A DNA stretch of 40,838 nt. Source: Salinarimonas soli (GTDB taxonomy: Bacteria > Pseudomonadota > Alphaproteobacteria > Rhizobiales > Beijerinckiaceae). Positions within the stretch are counted from its first letter, which is position 1; the number at the start of each line of letters is the position of its first letter. Below the pieces are notes generated by a model. The model was not told the DNA's origin, did not search any database, and saw only the letters and a list, made by a program, of their open reading frames with translations. The stretch is from NCBI RefSeq assembly GCF_008386575.1, contig NZ_VUOA01000014.1, positions 1-40,838 of the forward strand, in the 5' to 3' direction. A program made the translations under genes and the position numbers. This document shows positions 1-9,017 of this stretch, one piece after another.

Positions 1-549
1 GCCCGCCTCGGCCGCGCGTCAGTCTGACCGATGGCGACGCGCCTAGACGGCCGCTGATGCGTGCCGGGGCGACCCGGACGGGGCCGGACCATCGACCCGG
101 GCCCCCGTGGACGCCGCTGGGCTCTAAGCTCACGGCCGACTGCCACAATCGAGCCCGCGGCGTCCCGCGCCCCCTCGATCCTCTCTCGCCCGCCCTCCGG
201 CAGACGGCCGGACCGGCCGGGCCGCCCTCGGGGCGCGATGCGCCATGTCCGGGCGACCTCCCCTCTCCCATGGGGAGAGGGATGCACGAAGTGCCAGGGG
301 GTGAGGGGGTACCACGCCGGTCCAGCGGTTCCCCAACCCCCTCATGCTGAGGAGCCTGCGCCAGCAGGCGTCTCGAAGCACGCACCACGCTTCCACAACC
401 GTCCGGAGATCACTGGAGCGCCCTTCGAGGCCGGGCTCACGCAGGGCACCTCAGGACGAGGGTGTCGGTGGGGGCAGCGGGGCGGGAGACCTCTGGTTCG
501 AGGTGGTACCCCCTCACCCCCGGCCCCTCTCCCCATGGGAGAGGGGAGG
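1..549 (+). repeat. Long compound repeat, left copy
   Basis: This stretch reappears, reverse-complemented, at 39922-40454; position 1 matches 40454, so the repeat may continue beyond the left edge. About the first 235 bases and the last 210 match closely, while 240-335 is more diverged. It holds a cluster of GC-rich palindromes: CCCTCTCCC-type hairpins, GGTACCCCCTCAC-type arms facing each other, and an inner palindrome at 340-461. The copies differ by indels that are not multiples of three (for example GGCTCTAAGC against GGCTCTCGAAGC), so open frames crossing it are unlikely to be genes. I see no transposase. It is non-coding as far as I can tell. Bases 550-645 hold only the hairpin at 555-577. 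Confidence 0.85.
340..461. repeat. REP/BIME-like palindrome inside the left repeat
   Basis: The left arm begins CCTCATGCTGAGGAGCC and ends GTCTCGAAG. The right arm, read on the other strand, begins CCTCGTCCTGAGGTGCC and ends GCCTCGAAG. The two arms form an imperfect palindrome of about 120 bases. Repeats with CCTGAGG and CTCGAAG cores are common between genes in Hyphomicrobiales; assigning this one to that class is from memory. The other copy is at 40011-40131. Confidence 0.65.
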
Positions 550-554
550 CGCGC

Positions 555-577
555 GCCCTCCTATAGGGTAGGAGGGC
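555..577 (-). terminator. Hairpin downstream of prfB
   Basis: On the minus strand GCCCTCCTA pairs with TAGGAGGGC around a five-base loop, a 9-bp stem 69 bases past the prfB stop. No T-run follows, so it may be a weak or Rho-assisted terminator, or a 3'-end stabiliser. Confidence 0.4.
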
Positions 578-645
578 TTGGCAAGGGCATGAGAGGCGCG
601 GACCACAATCCCATCGGGACGCCGCCTGCCGGCGCCCGCAATCGC

Positions 646-1774
646 TCAGTCGATGTCCTCGACCTCTTCCCCGCCGCCGTAGACGCGCTGGGCGAGGGCG
701 GCCTCCACGAAGGGGTCGATCTCGCCGTCGAGCACGTCGCCGGGGCTCGTGGATTGGGTGCCGGTGCGCAGGTCCTTCACGAGCTGGTAGGGCTGGAGGA
801 CGTAGGAGCGGATCTGGTGACCCCAGCCGATCTCGGTCTTGGCGGCGGCCTCGGCGTTCGCCTTCTCCTCGCGCTTCTTCAGCTCCGCCTCGTAGAGGCG
901 GGCGCGCAGCATGTTCCAGGCGGTGGCCCGGTTCTTGTGCTGGGAGCGCTCCTGCTGGCAGGCCACCACGATGCCGCTGGGGATGTGCGTGATGCGCACC
1001 GCCGAATCGGTGGTGTTGACGTGCTGGCCGCCGGCGCCCGACGAGCGGAAGGTGTCGATCCGGCAGTCGGACTCCTTGACCTCGATGTTGATGCGGTCGT
1101 CCACTACGGGATAGACCCACACGGAGGCGAAGCTCGTGTGCCGGCGGGCGTTCGAATCGAAGGGCGAGATGCGCACCAGCCGGTGCACGCCCGATTCGGT
1201 CTTGAGCCAGCCATAGGCGTTGTGGCCCTTGATCAGGAGCGTCGCGCCCTTGATCCCGGCCTCCTCGCCGTCGGTGATGTCCATGAGCTGGACCTTGTAG
1301 CCGCGCCGCTCGGCCCACCGGGAATACATGCGGTGGAGCATGTTGGCCCAGTCCTGGCTCTCCGTGCCGCCGGCCCCGGAATGGACCTCCAGGTAGGTGT
1401 CGTTCGCGTCCGCCTCGCCCGAGAGCAGCGTCTCGACCTGCCGGCGCGCGGCCTCCGTCTGCACCTTGCGGATCAGGACCTCGCCCTCGGCGACCGTGGA
1501 GGCGTCGCCCTCGGATTCGCCGAGCTCGATGAAGGTGAGCGCGTCCTCGATGTCGCGCTCCAGGGCCTTGATCGCCGCGATCTGCTCCTCGAGGGCCGTG
1601 CGCTCGCGCATGACCTTCTGGGCGTTGTCGGCGTCGTTCCAGAGGTTGGGATCCTCCGAGAGAGCGTTGAGCTCGCTCAGGCGGCGCTGCGCGTGGTCCC
1701 AGTCAAAGATGCCTCCTCAGCAGCCCTATGGACTGCTTGGCGGTCTCGAGAAGCGATTCGATTTCGGCGCGCAT
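646..1774 (-). CDS. prfB: Peptide chain release factor 2, with programmed +1 frameshift
   Basis: RF2 recognises UGA and UAA stop codons on the ribosome and triggers release of the finished protein. The gene is split between two frames: an ATG at 1774 opens 23 codons that stop at an in-frame TGA (1703-1705), and slipping by one base enters the long frame ending at 646. The joined product is about 375 residues, normal for RF2. The long frame carries the GGQ peptidyl-tRNA hydrolysis motif ([10 protein letters not shown]). It lacks a normal N-terminus alone; the joined start [14 protein letters not shown] is typical. It lies 77 bases downstream of mrcA on the same strand and is probably co-transcribed. 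The frameshift gives autoregulation: when RF2 is scarce, ribosomes pause at UGA and shift. Confidence 0.95.
1702..1717 (-). promoter_or_regulatory. prfB programmed +1 frameshift site
   Basis: Read on the minus strand the site is AGG AGG CAT CTT TGA C: an internal Shine-Dalgarno-like AGGAGG, one codon, then the slippery CTT followed by TGA C. This has the same layout and spacing as the well-studied E. coli prfB site. The shift moves reading from CTT TGA to CTT (T) GAC, after which the frame continues DWDHAQRRL, as expected for RF2. Confidence 0.95.
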
Positions 1775-1851
1775 GGTGCGTTCGCAGGACCCCAGGGATG
1801 GAGGGGGTGATTACCCGCCCCCTCCCCTCATGTAAACCCGACGGGCGGGCT

Positions 1852-4263
1852 CTAGTAGAGGCCGCCGGTGCCGGCGCCCGCGGCGCGCTCGGCCTCCGGC
1901 GTCACGCCGCCGCCGCCGAGCCCGATGACGGAGTAGTTGTCGGGCGGCGCGGTGCCGGGCTTGAACGCCTCCAGGATCGTCCCGCTCTCGCCCCCGGCCC
2001 GCAGGCCGCTCGCCGCGCTGATGCGGATGAGCTTCACGCCGGGCGGCACGCGGAACGGCGTCGCAGGCTTGTCCTTGAGCGCGGCGGCCATGAAGTCGCG
2101 GAAGATCGGCGCCGCGTACTGGCCCGCCGTGGCGGAGGAGCCGAGCGAGCGCGGCCGGTCGTAGCCGAGATAGACGCCCACCGCGAGGTCGGGGGAGAAG
2201 CCCACGAACCACACGTCCTTGGCGTCGTTGGTGGTGCCCGTCTTGCCCGCGAGCGGCTTGCCCACCGCCTTGACCACCTGCGCGGTGCCGCGCTGGACCA
2301 CGCCCTCCAGCATGGAGACCATCTGGTAGGCGGTGATCGGGTCGAGCACCTGCTCGCGCTTGTCGACGAGCTTGGGCTCGTTCTGGTTCGCCCACGCCTC
2401 GGCGGCGCAGCCCACGCATTCGCGCTCGTCGTGGCGGTAGATCGTCTGCCCCATGCGGTCCTGGATGCGGTCGATGAGGCTCGGCTTGATGCGCCGTCCG
2501 CCGTTCACGAGCATGGCATAGGCCGCGGTCATGCGCATGACCGTGGTCTCGCCCGCGCCGAGCGACATGGAGAGCACCGGCAGCATGTCGTCGTAGATGC
2601 CGAAGCGCCGGGCGTACTCGGAGACCAGCGGCATGCCGACGTCCTTGGCCAGCCGCACCGTCATGAGGTTCTTCGAGTGCTCGATGCCGTAGCGCAGGGT
2701 GCGCGGGCCCGACGACTTGCCGTCGTAGTTCGACGGCGTCCAGGCCTCCTGGCCCGGGCCCATGTCGACGGTGATCGGCGCGTCGAGGACCACGCTGGAG
2801 GGCGTGTAGCCGTTGTCGAGGGCGGTGGCGTAGACGAAGGGCTTGAAGGAGGAGCCGGGTTGGCGCTGGGCCTGCGTGGCGCGGTTGAACTCGCCCTGGT
2901 CGAAGGAGAACCCGCCGACCATCGCCTGCACGCGGCCCGTATAGGGGTCCATGGCCACGAGGGCGCCGGAGATCTCGGGGATCTGCCGCAGCCGGTACTG
3001 GCCCATCTTGCCCTCCAGGGGCTCGACATAGACCACGTCGCCGGGGCTCACCGTGCGCTCGACGGGCCGGCGCGTCCAGCGCATGCCGTCGGCGGGGATC
3101 ACGCCGGTCTGGCGGTCGCGGGACACGGCGCCGGAGGGCTCGCGGCGGGGCTGCAGGCCGATCTTGGCCTCGTTCTTGTTGACCTCCAGCACCACGGCGA
3201 TGCGCCAGGGCTGCACGTCGGTGAAGGCGCGCACCTCGGCGAGCGCGGTGCCCCATTCCCGGGCGCCGACCTCGATCCGCTGCTCGGTCCCGCGCCAGCC
3301 GCGGGCCTCGTCGAAGCGCACCAGACCGTCCACGAGCGCCCGGCGGGCGAAGGCCTGGAGCTTGGGATCGAGCGTCGCTCGCACCGACAGGCCGCCCTCG
3401 TAGAGCTTCTTCTCGCCGTAGCGCTCGGCGATGTCGCGGCGCACCTCCTCGGCGAAGAAGCCCGAGGCGATGGTGTTGGGCGAGACCACCCGCGGGTTCA
3501 CGTCGAGCGGCGTCTTCTTGGCCGCGTCGCCGTCCTCGCGCTTGGCGTAGCCGTTGTCGACCATGCGGTCGATCACCCAGTTGCGGCGCTCGATCGCCGC
3601 CTGGCGGCCGCGGAAGGGATGGTAGTTGTTGGGCGCCTTCGGCAGCGCCGCCAGATAGGCCGCCTCCGCGAGGCTGAGCTCGTGGACGGACTTGCCGAAA
3701 TAGTTCAGCGCCGCGGCGGCGACGCCGTAATTGCCGAGGCCGAGATAGATCTCGTTGAGATAGAGCTCGAGGATCCGGTCCTTCGAGAAGGCGCTCTCGA
3801 TGCGCAGCGCGATGAGCGCCTCGCGGATCTTGCGCTCGTAGGAGCGCTCGTTGGTGAGCAGGAAGTTCTTCGCCACCTGCTGCGTGATCGTCGAGGCGCC
3901 CTGCTCGCGCCGGCCGCCCGAGCGCAGGTTCGTCACGATGGCGCGGGCGATGCCCTCGGGGTCGATGCCGCCGTGCTTGTAGAAGTTCTTGTCCTCGGCC
4001 GAGAGGAACGCGGCGAGCACGGTCTTCGGCACGGCCTGGATCGGCAGGAAGAGGCGCCGCTCGCGGGCGTACTCGGCGAGCAGGCTGCCGTCCGCCGCAT
4101 GGACGCGGGTCATCACGGGCGGCTCGTAATTGGCGAGCTGCGCGTGGTCCGGCAGGTCCTTCGAATAGTGCCAGTAGAAATAGCCCAGCACGGCGGCGCT
4201 CAGGACGAAGAGCACGGCGCCGATGCTGAACAGAAACCCGAAAATCCGCAGGATGATGCGCAT
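1852..4263 (-). CDS. mrcA: Penicillin-binding protein 1A (bifunctional transglycosylase/transpeptidase)
   Basis: This class A PBP polymerises lipid II into glycan strands and cross-links the peptides in the periplasm. The 803-residue product starts with a cytoplasmic stub and one membrane helix (residues about 3-30). A GT51 transglycosylase domain follows, with its catalytic Glu in EDKNFYKHGG (Glu-90), and then a transpeptidase domain with SSFK (Ser-471), SKN and KTG (Lys-674) motifs. The start at 4263 is preferred over an in-frame one at 4371 because it places the helix at the N-terminus as in relatives, and because the extra segment would lie across the hairpin at 4318-4358. The gene sits between amiC and prfB, an order common in Hyphomicrobiales. 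Confidence 0.95.
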   Translation of the reverse strand: MRIILRIFGFLFSIGAVLFVLSAAVLGYFYWHYSKDLPDHAQLANYEPPVMTRVHAADGSLLAEYARERRLFLPIQAVPKTVLAAFLSAEDKNFYKHGGIDPEGIARAIVTNLRSGGRREQGASTITQQVAKNFLLTNERSYERKIREALIALRIESAFSKDRILELYLNEIYLGLGNYGVAAAALNYFGKSVHELSLAEAAYLAALPKAPNNYHPFRGRQAAIERRNWVIDRMVDNGYAKREDGDAAKKTPLDVNPRVVSPNTIASGFFAEEVRRDIAERYGEKKLYEGGLSVRATLDPKLQAFARRALVDGLVRFDEARGWRGTEQRIEVGAREWGTALAEVRAFTDVQPWRIAVVLEVNKNEAKIGLQPRREPSGAVSRDRQTGVIPADGMRWTRRPVERTVSPGDVVYVEPLEGKMGQYRLRQIPEISGALVAMDPYTGRVQAMVGGFSFDQGEFNRATQAQRQPGSSFKPFVYATALDNGYTPSSVVLDAPITVDMGPGQEAWTPSNYDGKSSGPRTLRYGIEHSKNLMTVRLAKDVGMPLVSEYARRFGIYDDMLPVLSMSLGAGETTVMRMTAAYAMLVNGGRRIKPSLIDRIQDRMGQTIYRHDERECVGCAAEAWANQNEPKLVDKREQVLDPITAYQMVSMLEGVVQRGTAQVVKAVGKPLAGKTGTTNDAKDVWFVGFSPDLAVGVYLGYDRPRSLGSSATAGQYAAPIFRDFMAAALKDKPATPFRVPPGVKLIRISAASGLRAGGESGTILEAFKPGTAPPDNYSVIGLGGGGVTPEAERAAGAGTGGLY

Positions 4264-4317
4264 CCGCCCCGATCCGTCGCTGAGGGACTCCACCGCACCC
4301 GGCGGCCCCGCCCCATG

Positions 4318-4358
4318 TTCCCGCTCCGGGGCCAAACCGCAAGGTGGCCCAGCGGGAA
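4318..4358 (-). other. Strong stem-loop in the amiC-mrcA gap
   Basis: TTCCCGCT pairs with AGCGGGAA, and inside it GGGCCA pairs with TGGCCC around a ten-base loop, with three unpaired bases on one side. It lies in the mRNA between amiC and the preferred mrcA start. No T-run follows on either strand. It could protect or process the transcript; its function is unknown. Confidence 0.55.
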
Positions 4359-4390
4359 TCGTTACACCCATGGCGCCACAGACACGGGAT

Positions 4391-5617
4391 CTATGGTGAA
4401 ACTGGGGCGCCTGCGCCGATCGCGTGCCGCGTCGCGAAGTAGCGGTCGATCGCCGCCGCCATTGCGGCCGTCGACTTGGCCCGCCAGTCCTCGGACTGCA
4501 GAAGGTCGATGTCCTTGCGGCTCGACAGGTAGCCGAGCTCGACCAGCACGGAGGGCACGTCGTGGGCGCGCAGCACCACGAAGCCGGCCTCGCGATGGGG
4601 GTTCGAGTTGAGGTTCATCACAGGCTCCAGCTCGCCCACGAGCTTGCGCGCGAATCCGTTGGAAAACCCCCGGGTCTCGCGCAGCGTGAGGTCGCGCAGG
4701 ATGTCGGCGACGTCCCCCGCCGTCTCGGCGGCCGCATGCCCCGCGATGGCGTCGGCCTGGTTCTCGCGGTTGGCGAGCCGCTCCGATTCGGCGTCGGTGG
4801 CGCGCTCGGAGCCCGTATAGACCGTGAGCCCGCGCACCTGCGGCTGGTTCGAGATCGAGTCGGCATGGACCGAGATGAAGAGATCGGCCCGCGCCACCTG
4901 GGCGATGCGCACCCGCTCGCCCAGCGGCACGAACACGTCCGTGGAGCGGGTCATCACCACCCGGTAGCGCCGCTCGCTCTCCAGGCGCTGGCGCAGCCGC
5001 TCCGTGAAGGCGAGCACGAGATCCTTCTCGTGCACCCCCGCCGCCGTGCGGGCGCCCGGATCGATGCCGCCGTGACCCGCATCGATGACGATCACCGGCC
5101 GCCGGTCGCCCTTCGGATCGGGGATCGGGGTCGGCGGGGCGGGGATCGCGGCGGCGGCGTCGACCGCCGCCTGGCGGGCGAAGGTCTCCCGGTCCGTGCG
5201 CACGAGCTCGAGGGTGAGGATCGCTGCGCCGTCGGCGCGCACCGAGCTCTCCACCCGCGAGACGAGGGCCGGCCGCTCGAGGTCGACGACGATGCGGGAG
5301 CGGCCCGCCGCGTATTGCCCGAAGCGGAACGAGGCGATCGCGCCGCCCCGCGCCTTGGCGCCATCGGCGGGCAGCTGGAAGTTCACCTCCGGCAGGTCGA
5401 CGATCACCCGGTCGGGCCGCTCCATGACGGCGGCCCGGGCGGTCACGGGCCGCGAGAGCGTGACGACGAGCCGCGTCTTGTGCCCCTCGCTCGCCACCTC
5501 GGCCGCCACGGCGACGAGCGGGACGGGAGCGTCGGCGGGGCGCGCCGGAGCGGGGCCGCCCGCGAGCAGGAGCGTCAGGCCGGCGGCGAGACAGCGAAGG
5601 ATCGTGGCGTTTGGCAT
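4391..5617 (-). CDS. amiC: N-acetylmuramoyl-L-alanine amidase with AMIN domain
   Basis: This zinc amidase cleaves the bond between MurNAc and the first L-Ala of peptidoglycan, chiefly during septum splitting. The 408-residue protein has a signal peptide (residues 1 to about 27, ending PAPARPADA). An AMIN domain follows (about 30-140), which targets such enzymes to the septum or cell wall. The Amidase_3 domain (about 170-395) has zinc-ligand motifs DAGHGG, GVHEKD and SVHADS and the catalytic Glu in LVELGYLS. No LysM domain is present. It is the first gene of the amiC-mrcA-prfB series and is divergent from rne, a conserved arrangement. The symbol reflects the AMIN-containing group; AmiA/AmiC naming is loose. 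Confidence 0.9.
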   Translation of the reverse strand: MPNATILRCLAAGLTLLLAGGPAPARPADAPVPLVAVAAEVASEGHKTRLVVTLSRPVTARAAVMERPDRVIVDLPEVNFQLPADGAKARGGAIASFRFGQYAAGRSRIVVDLERPALVSRVESSVRADGAAILTLELVRTDRETFARQAAVDAAAAIPAPPTPIPDPKGDRRPVIVIDAGHGGIDPGARTAAGVHEKDLVLAFTERLRQRLESERRYRVVMTRSTDVFVPLGERVRIAQVARADLFISVHADSISNQPQVRGLTVYTGSERATDAESERLANRENQADAIAGHAAAETAGDVADILRDLTLRETRGFSNGFARKLVGELEPVMNLNSNPHREAGFVVLRAHDVPSVLVELGYLSSRKDIDLLQSEDWRAKSTAAMAAAIDRYFATRHAIGAGAPVSP

Positions 5618-6290
5618 GGCGGGGCGTGTTCCTCGATCGCCCTCGTACCCGATACTGGCGGCATGGTTAACAGGTCCTCAACGCGCGAGCGGCGCCGCAC
5701 GTGCCCCGTGCCGCGCCGCCATCGAGGCGGGAGGGGCGCCGCGCCGGGGACCGCGACGGCGCGCACGAAGCGCCGCGGCGCAGCCCTGCCCCCGTCTATC
5801 TTCAACGGAGACCTTGCCAAATGCCCGCGCAAGTCTGTAATGATCGGGACCCCGTCCGGCATCGTCGAAGCTGACGGAGGGCTCGCTTGCCGGCCGCCAG
5901 GGCCGGGTTTCGAACCCTTCTCCTCCTGCAGATGCGCAACCGGACGGTGTCGTGCACCGCGACGCCGCTGCGTCGCGTCATCCGATAAGCCGGCTCGCCC
6001 GGCGCATCGACTTCGAAGGGGCCATGGGATGGGCGCAGGGACGGGATCGGCTTCGATGCCTGCCGTTGCGCCGATCGTGCCGCCCGGACCGCTTTGCAGG
6101 ACCGCCGTCCTGCCGGCGCCGTCAGTGCCCATGGCTCAGGTCATAACCCCCCGCGCCCCCCAGCGGCGCGACATGTCGGGTCCCTCCCGGCCGCTCTCCT
6201 CGCCTTTGCGCCGTGCACCGGCACAAGGAGCGTCGCGCCAAGCGACGCGGATCGGAGCGCCGGGCGGATCCGCACCCTCTGGTGTTTTCA
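5618..6290. other. Long amiC-rne intergenic region (673 bp), no gene
   Basis: No convincing protein gene lies here: the longest frame on the minus strand runs into amiC antisense to nothing recognisable, and composition is unlike neighbouring coding DNA. The region must hold promoters for both flanking genes. It probably encodes a long 5' leader of rne. RNase E genes in well-studied bacteria are autoregulated through their leaders; a similar role here is inference. Confidence 0.6.
5814..5843 (+). promoter_or_regulatory. Candidate rne promoter
   Basis: TTGCCA and TAATGA are separated by 18 bases. If used, transcription would begin near 5850 and give an rne leader of about 440 nt. This is pattern matching only. 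Confidence 0.35.
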
Positions 6291-8873
6291 ATGGCAAACA
6301 AAATGTTGATCGACGCCTCCCACCCGGAAGAGACCCGGGTGGTTGTCGTTCGCGGCTCGAAGGTCGAGGAGTTCGACTTCGAGTCCGCAAGCCGTAGGCA
6401 GCTGCGCGGCAACATCTACCTCGCGAAGGTCACGCGGGTCGAGCCCTCGCTCCAGGCGGCCTTCATCGAGTATGGCGGCAACCGGCACGGCTTCCTCGCG
6501 TTCAGCGAGATCCACCCGGACTATTACCAGATCCCCACCGCCGACCGTCAGGCGCTGCTGGAGGACGAGGCCCGCGCCGAGCGCGACCAGGAGCGCGACG
6601 ACGACCGCCGCCGCTCCCGGCGCGGCCGCAACGAGGCCCCCAAGGCCGCCTCGGCCGAGAGCGGCGAGGCCGTCTCGGAGGGCGAGAGCGAGGGCGATGA
6701 GCACGCCGACGCGGAGGCGAACGGCGACGAGGAGGACGTGGTCGAGCAGCTCGGCGGCGATTCCCTCGACGAGCTGCCCGAGCGCACCCGCTCGCCCCGG
6801 CGCCAGTACAAGATCCAGGAGGTGATCAAGCGCCGCCAGATCCTGCTGGTCCAGGTCGTCAAGGAGGAGCGCGGCAACAAGGGCGCGGCGCTCACGACCT
6901 ACCTCTCGCTCGCCGGCCGCTATTCGGTGCTGATGCCCAACACCGCGCGCGGCGGCGGCATCTCCCGGAAGATCACCTCCGCCGATGACCGCAAGCGCCT
7001 CAAGACCATCGCGCAGGACCTCGAGGTTCCCGAGGGCATGGGCGTGATCCTGCGCACCGCGGGCGCGTCGCGCACCCGGCCGGAGATCAAGCGCGACTTC
7101 GAGTACCTGATGCGGATGTGGGAGAGCGTTCGCGAGCTCACCCTGAAATCGTCGGCCCCGGCCCTCGTCTACGAGGAGGGCTCGCTCATCAAGCGCGCCA
7201 TCCGCGACCTCTACAACAAGGACATCGACGAGGTTCTCGTCTCCGGTGAGGACGGGTACCGCGAGGCCAAGGACTTCATGCGCATGCTCATGCCGAGCCA
7301 TGCCAAGGTGGTGAAGCCCTATCGCGAGGCCTCGCCGCTCTTCGCCCGCTTCGGCGTGGAGCAGCAGCTCGACGCGATGTTCTCGAACAACGTGTCGCTG
7401 AAGTCGGGCGGCTATCTCGTGATCAACCCGACGGAGGCGCTCGTCTCCATCGACGTGAACTCGGGCCGCTCCACCCGCGAGCACAACATCGAGGACACGG
7501 CGCTGAAGACGAACCTGGAGGCCGCCGACGAGGTGGCGCGCCAGCTGCGCCTGCGCGACCTCGCGGGCCTGATCGTCATCGACTTCATCGACATGGACGA
7601 GAAGCGCAACAACCGCGCGGTCGAGAAGCGTCTCAAGGACGCCCTCAAGACCGACCGGGCGCGCATCCAGGTCGGACGGATCTCCGCCTTCGGCCTCATG
7701 GAGATGTCTCGCCAGCGCATCCGCACGGGCGTGCTGGAGAGCTCGTCGGTCCCCTGCCCCGTCTGCGCCGGCATCGGCACCGTGCGGGCGACGCCGTCGG
7801 TCGCGCTGCACGTCCTGCGCTCCATCGAGGAGCAGCTCATCAAGAGCGCCTCGCACAACTTGAACGTCCGCACCCACATGGCGGTGGCGTTCTACATCTT
7901 GAACCAGAAGCGCCTGCACCTGCGCGAGCTCGAGGAGCGCTTCGGGGTCGAGATCATGATCAGCGTCGACGAGACGCTGCCGCCGGCGACCTCCTACGCC
8001 GTGGACCGCACCGATCCCGCCCTGCGCGTGGAATCGAAGGCGCCCGCGACGGGGATCAAGATCGACACGATCGCGCCGCCCGAGATGGAGGAGGATCCCG
8101 ATCCCGTCGTCGAGGAGGACGAGGACGAGGAGGAGACCGAGGCCGAGGCGCCCGCCAGGACCGCCCGCGCCGAGAGCGAGGGCGAGGGTGAGGGGGAAGG
8201 CGGCCGCCGCCGCCGGCGCCGCCGCCGCCGTCGGGGCCGGGGCAACGGCGAGACGCGCGAGCACGCGGGCTCCGCAGAGACCGAAGGCGACGAGGACGAG
8301 CAGGCCGGCGACGCCGTCGCGGCCGCCCCGACGCCCCGTGCGTCCGAGGAGCGCTCCGACGGCCGCAGGCGCCGCAACCGCCGCGGCGGGCGTGGTGGCC
8401 GGGGCAATGGGGCCCCGGGCGGCGACGAGGCGGGCGAGGCCGGTGAGGTCGAGACGGTCGAGGTGCCGCTGACCGCCACCGAGCCGGTGGTCGAGGAGCC
8501 GATCGCCGCCGTGGCATCGGTGGACGCGGAGGAGCCGGCGACCCCGGCTCCCGCCATCGCGGAGGCCGCTCCCGAGGAGGCCCCGGCCGCGAAGCCCCGC
8601 GCCCGCCGCCGCAAGCGCGTCGAGATCGCGACCACCGAGGAGGCTCCCGCCGCCGAGGTGCCGGCACCTGCACCCGTCGAGGCCGAAGCCGCCCCGGCTC
8701 CCGCGCCGGAGATCGCGGCCGCTCCGCCGGCTCCCGCGGAGCCGGAGGAGCCGGCCCCGGCGCCGCAGCCGCTCCCTGAGCCCGAGGTGATCGTGCTCAC
8801 GCCGCCCGACCCGAACCGGCCCAAGCGTGCCGGCTGGTGGTCCAAGGCCAAGGCCGCCCTCACCGGCGAATGA
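6291..8873 (+). CDS. rne: Ribonuclease E
   Basis: This endoribonuclease begins mRNA decay and processes rRNA and tRNA precursors, usually as the scaffold of a degradosome. The 860-residue protein starts MANKMLIDAS. Its S1 domain is split by a charged, mostly acidic insert (about residues 88-172). The catalytic DNase I-like region has the two metal-binding Asp motifs SIDVNSG and VIDFIDMD, and the zinc-link CPVC follows. The C-terminal 250 or so residues are low complexity: acidic runs, Arg-rich blocks and Pro/Ala-rich stretches, typical of a disordered scaffold. An in-frame start at 6213 exists but adds nothing conserved. A clear terminator follows at 8880. The S1 insert is a feature I associate with alphaproteobacterial RNase E. 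Confidence 0.95.
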   Translation: MANKMLIDASHPEETRVVVVRGSKVEEFDFESASRRQLRGNIYLAKVTRVEPSLQAAFIEYGGNRHGFLAFSEIHPDYYQIPTADRQALLEDEARAERDQERDDDRRRSRRGRNEAPKAASAESGEAVSEGESEGDEHADAEANGDEEDVVEQLGGDSLDELPERTRSPRRQYKIQEVIKRRQILLVQVVKEERGNKGAALTTYLSLAGRYSVLMPNTARGGGISRKITSADDRKRLKTIAQDLEVPEGMGVILRTAGASRTRPEIKRDFEYLMRMWESVRELTLKSSAPALVYEEGSLIKRAIRDLYNKDIDEVLVSGEDGYREAKDFMRMLMPSHAKVVKPYREASPLFARFGVEQQLDAMFSNNVSLKSGGYLVINPTEALVSIDVNSGRSTREHNIEDTALKTNLEAADEVARQLRLRDLAGLIVIDFIDMDEKRNNRAVEKRLKDALKTDRARIQVGRISAFGLMEMSRQRIRTGVLESSSVPCPVCAGIGTVRATPSVALHVLRSIEEQLIKSASHNLNVRTHMAVAFYILNQKRLHLRELEERFGVEIMISVDETLPPATSYAVDRTDPALRVESKAPATGIKIDTIAPPEMEEDPDPVVEEDEDEEETEAEAPARTARAESEGEGEGEGGRRRRRRRRRRGRGNGETREHAGSAETEGDEDEQAGDAVAAAPTPRASEERSDGRRRRNRRGGRGGRGNGAPGGDEAGEAGEVETVEVPLTATEPVVEEPIAAVASVDAEEPATPAPAIAEAAPEEAPAAKPRARRRKRVEIATTEEAPAAEVPAPAPVEAEAAPAPAPEIAAAPPAPAEPEEPAPAPQPLPEPEVIVLTPPDPNRPKRAGWWSKAKAALTGE

Positions 8874-8879
8874 ACCAAG

Positions 8880-8907
8880 GAGCCCCCTCCCCACCGGGAG
8901 GGGGCTC
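8880..8907 (+). terminator. Rho-independent terminator after rne
   Basis: AGCCCCCTCCC pairs perfectly with GGGAGGGGGCT around a CACC loop, extended by one outer G-C pair, and TTCTCGTTG follows. It starts seven bases past the rne stop codon. The arms resemble the CCCTCTCCC repeats elsewhere in the window. Confidence 0.85.
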
Positions 8908-9017
8908 TTCTCGTTGTGGGGCGGAACAAGCCAAAGCGCCGCACCGCGCGATCCAAACCGCGGCGTCCGCGTTGGACGCGCGGGCCGCGACCCGGCCCGT
9001 CCGCACCGGAGAGCCCG

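Noticed and set aside
1-549. CRISPR array or transposon in the terminal repeats
   Set aside because: Repeats are inverted palindromes of unequal size without regular spacers, and no transposase or cas gene is near.
61-4611. Very long open frame (about 1516 codons) on the plus strand
   Set aside because: It runs antisense through prfB and mrcA and through repeat DNA; GC-rich coding regions often leave the opposite strand open. No family resemblance.
5575-6132. 185-codon minus-strand frame in the amiC-rne gap
   Set aside because: Arg/Pro-rich, no ribosome-binding site, overlaps the amiC start and has no recognisable domain.
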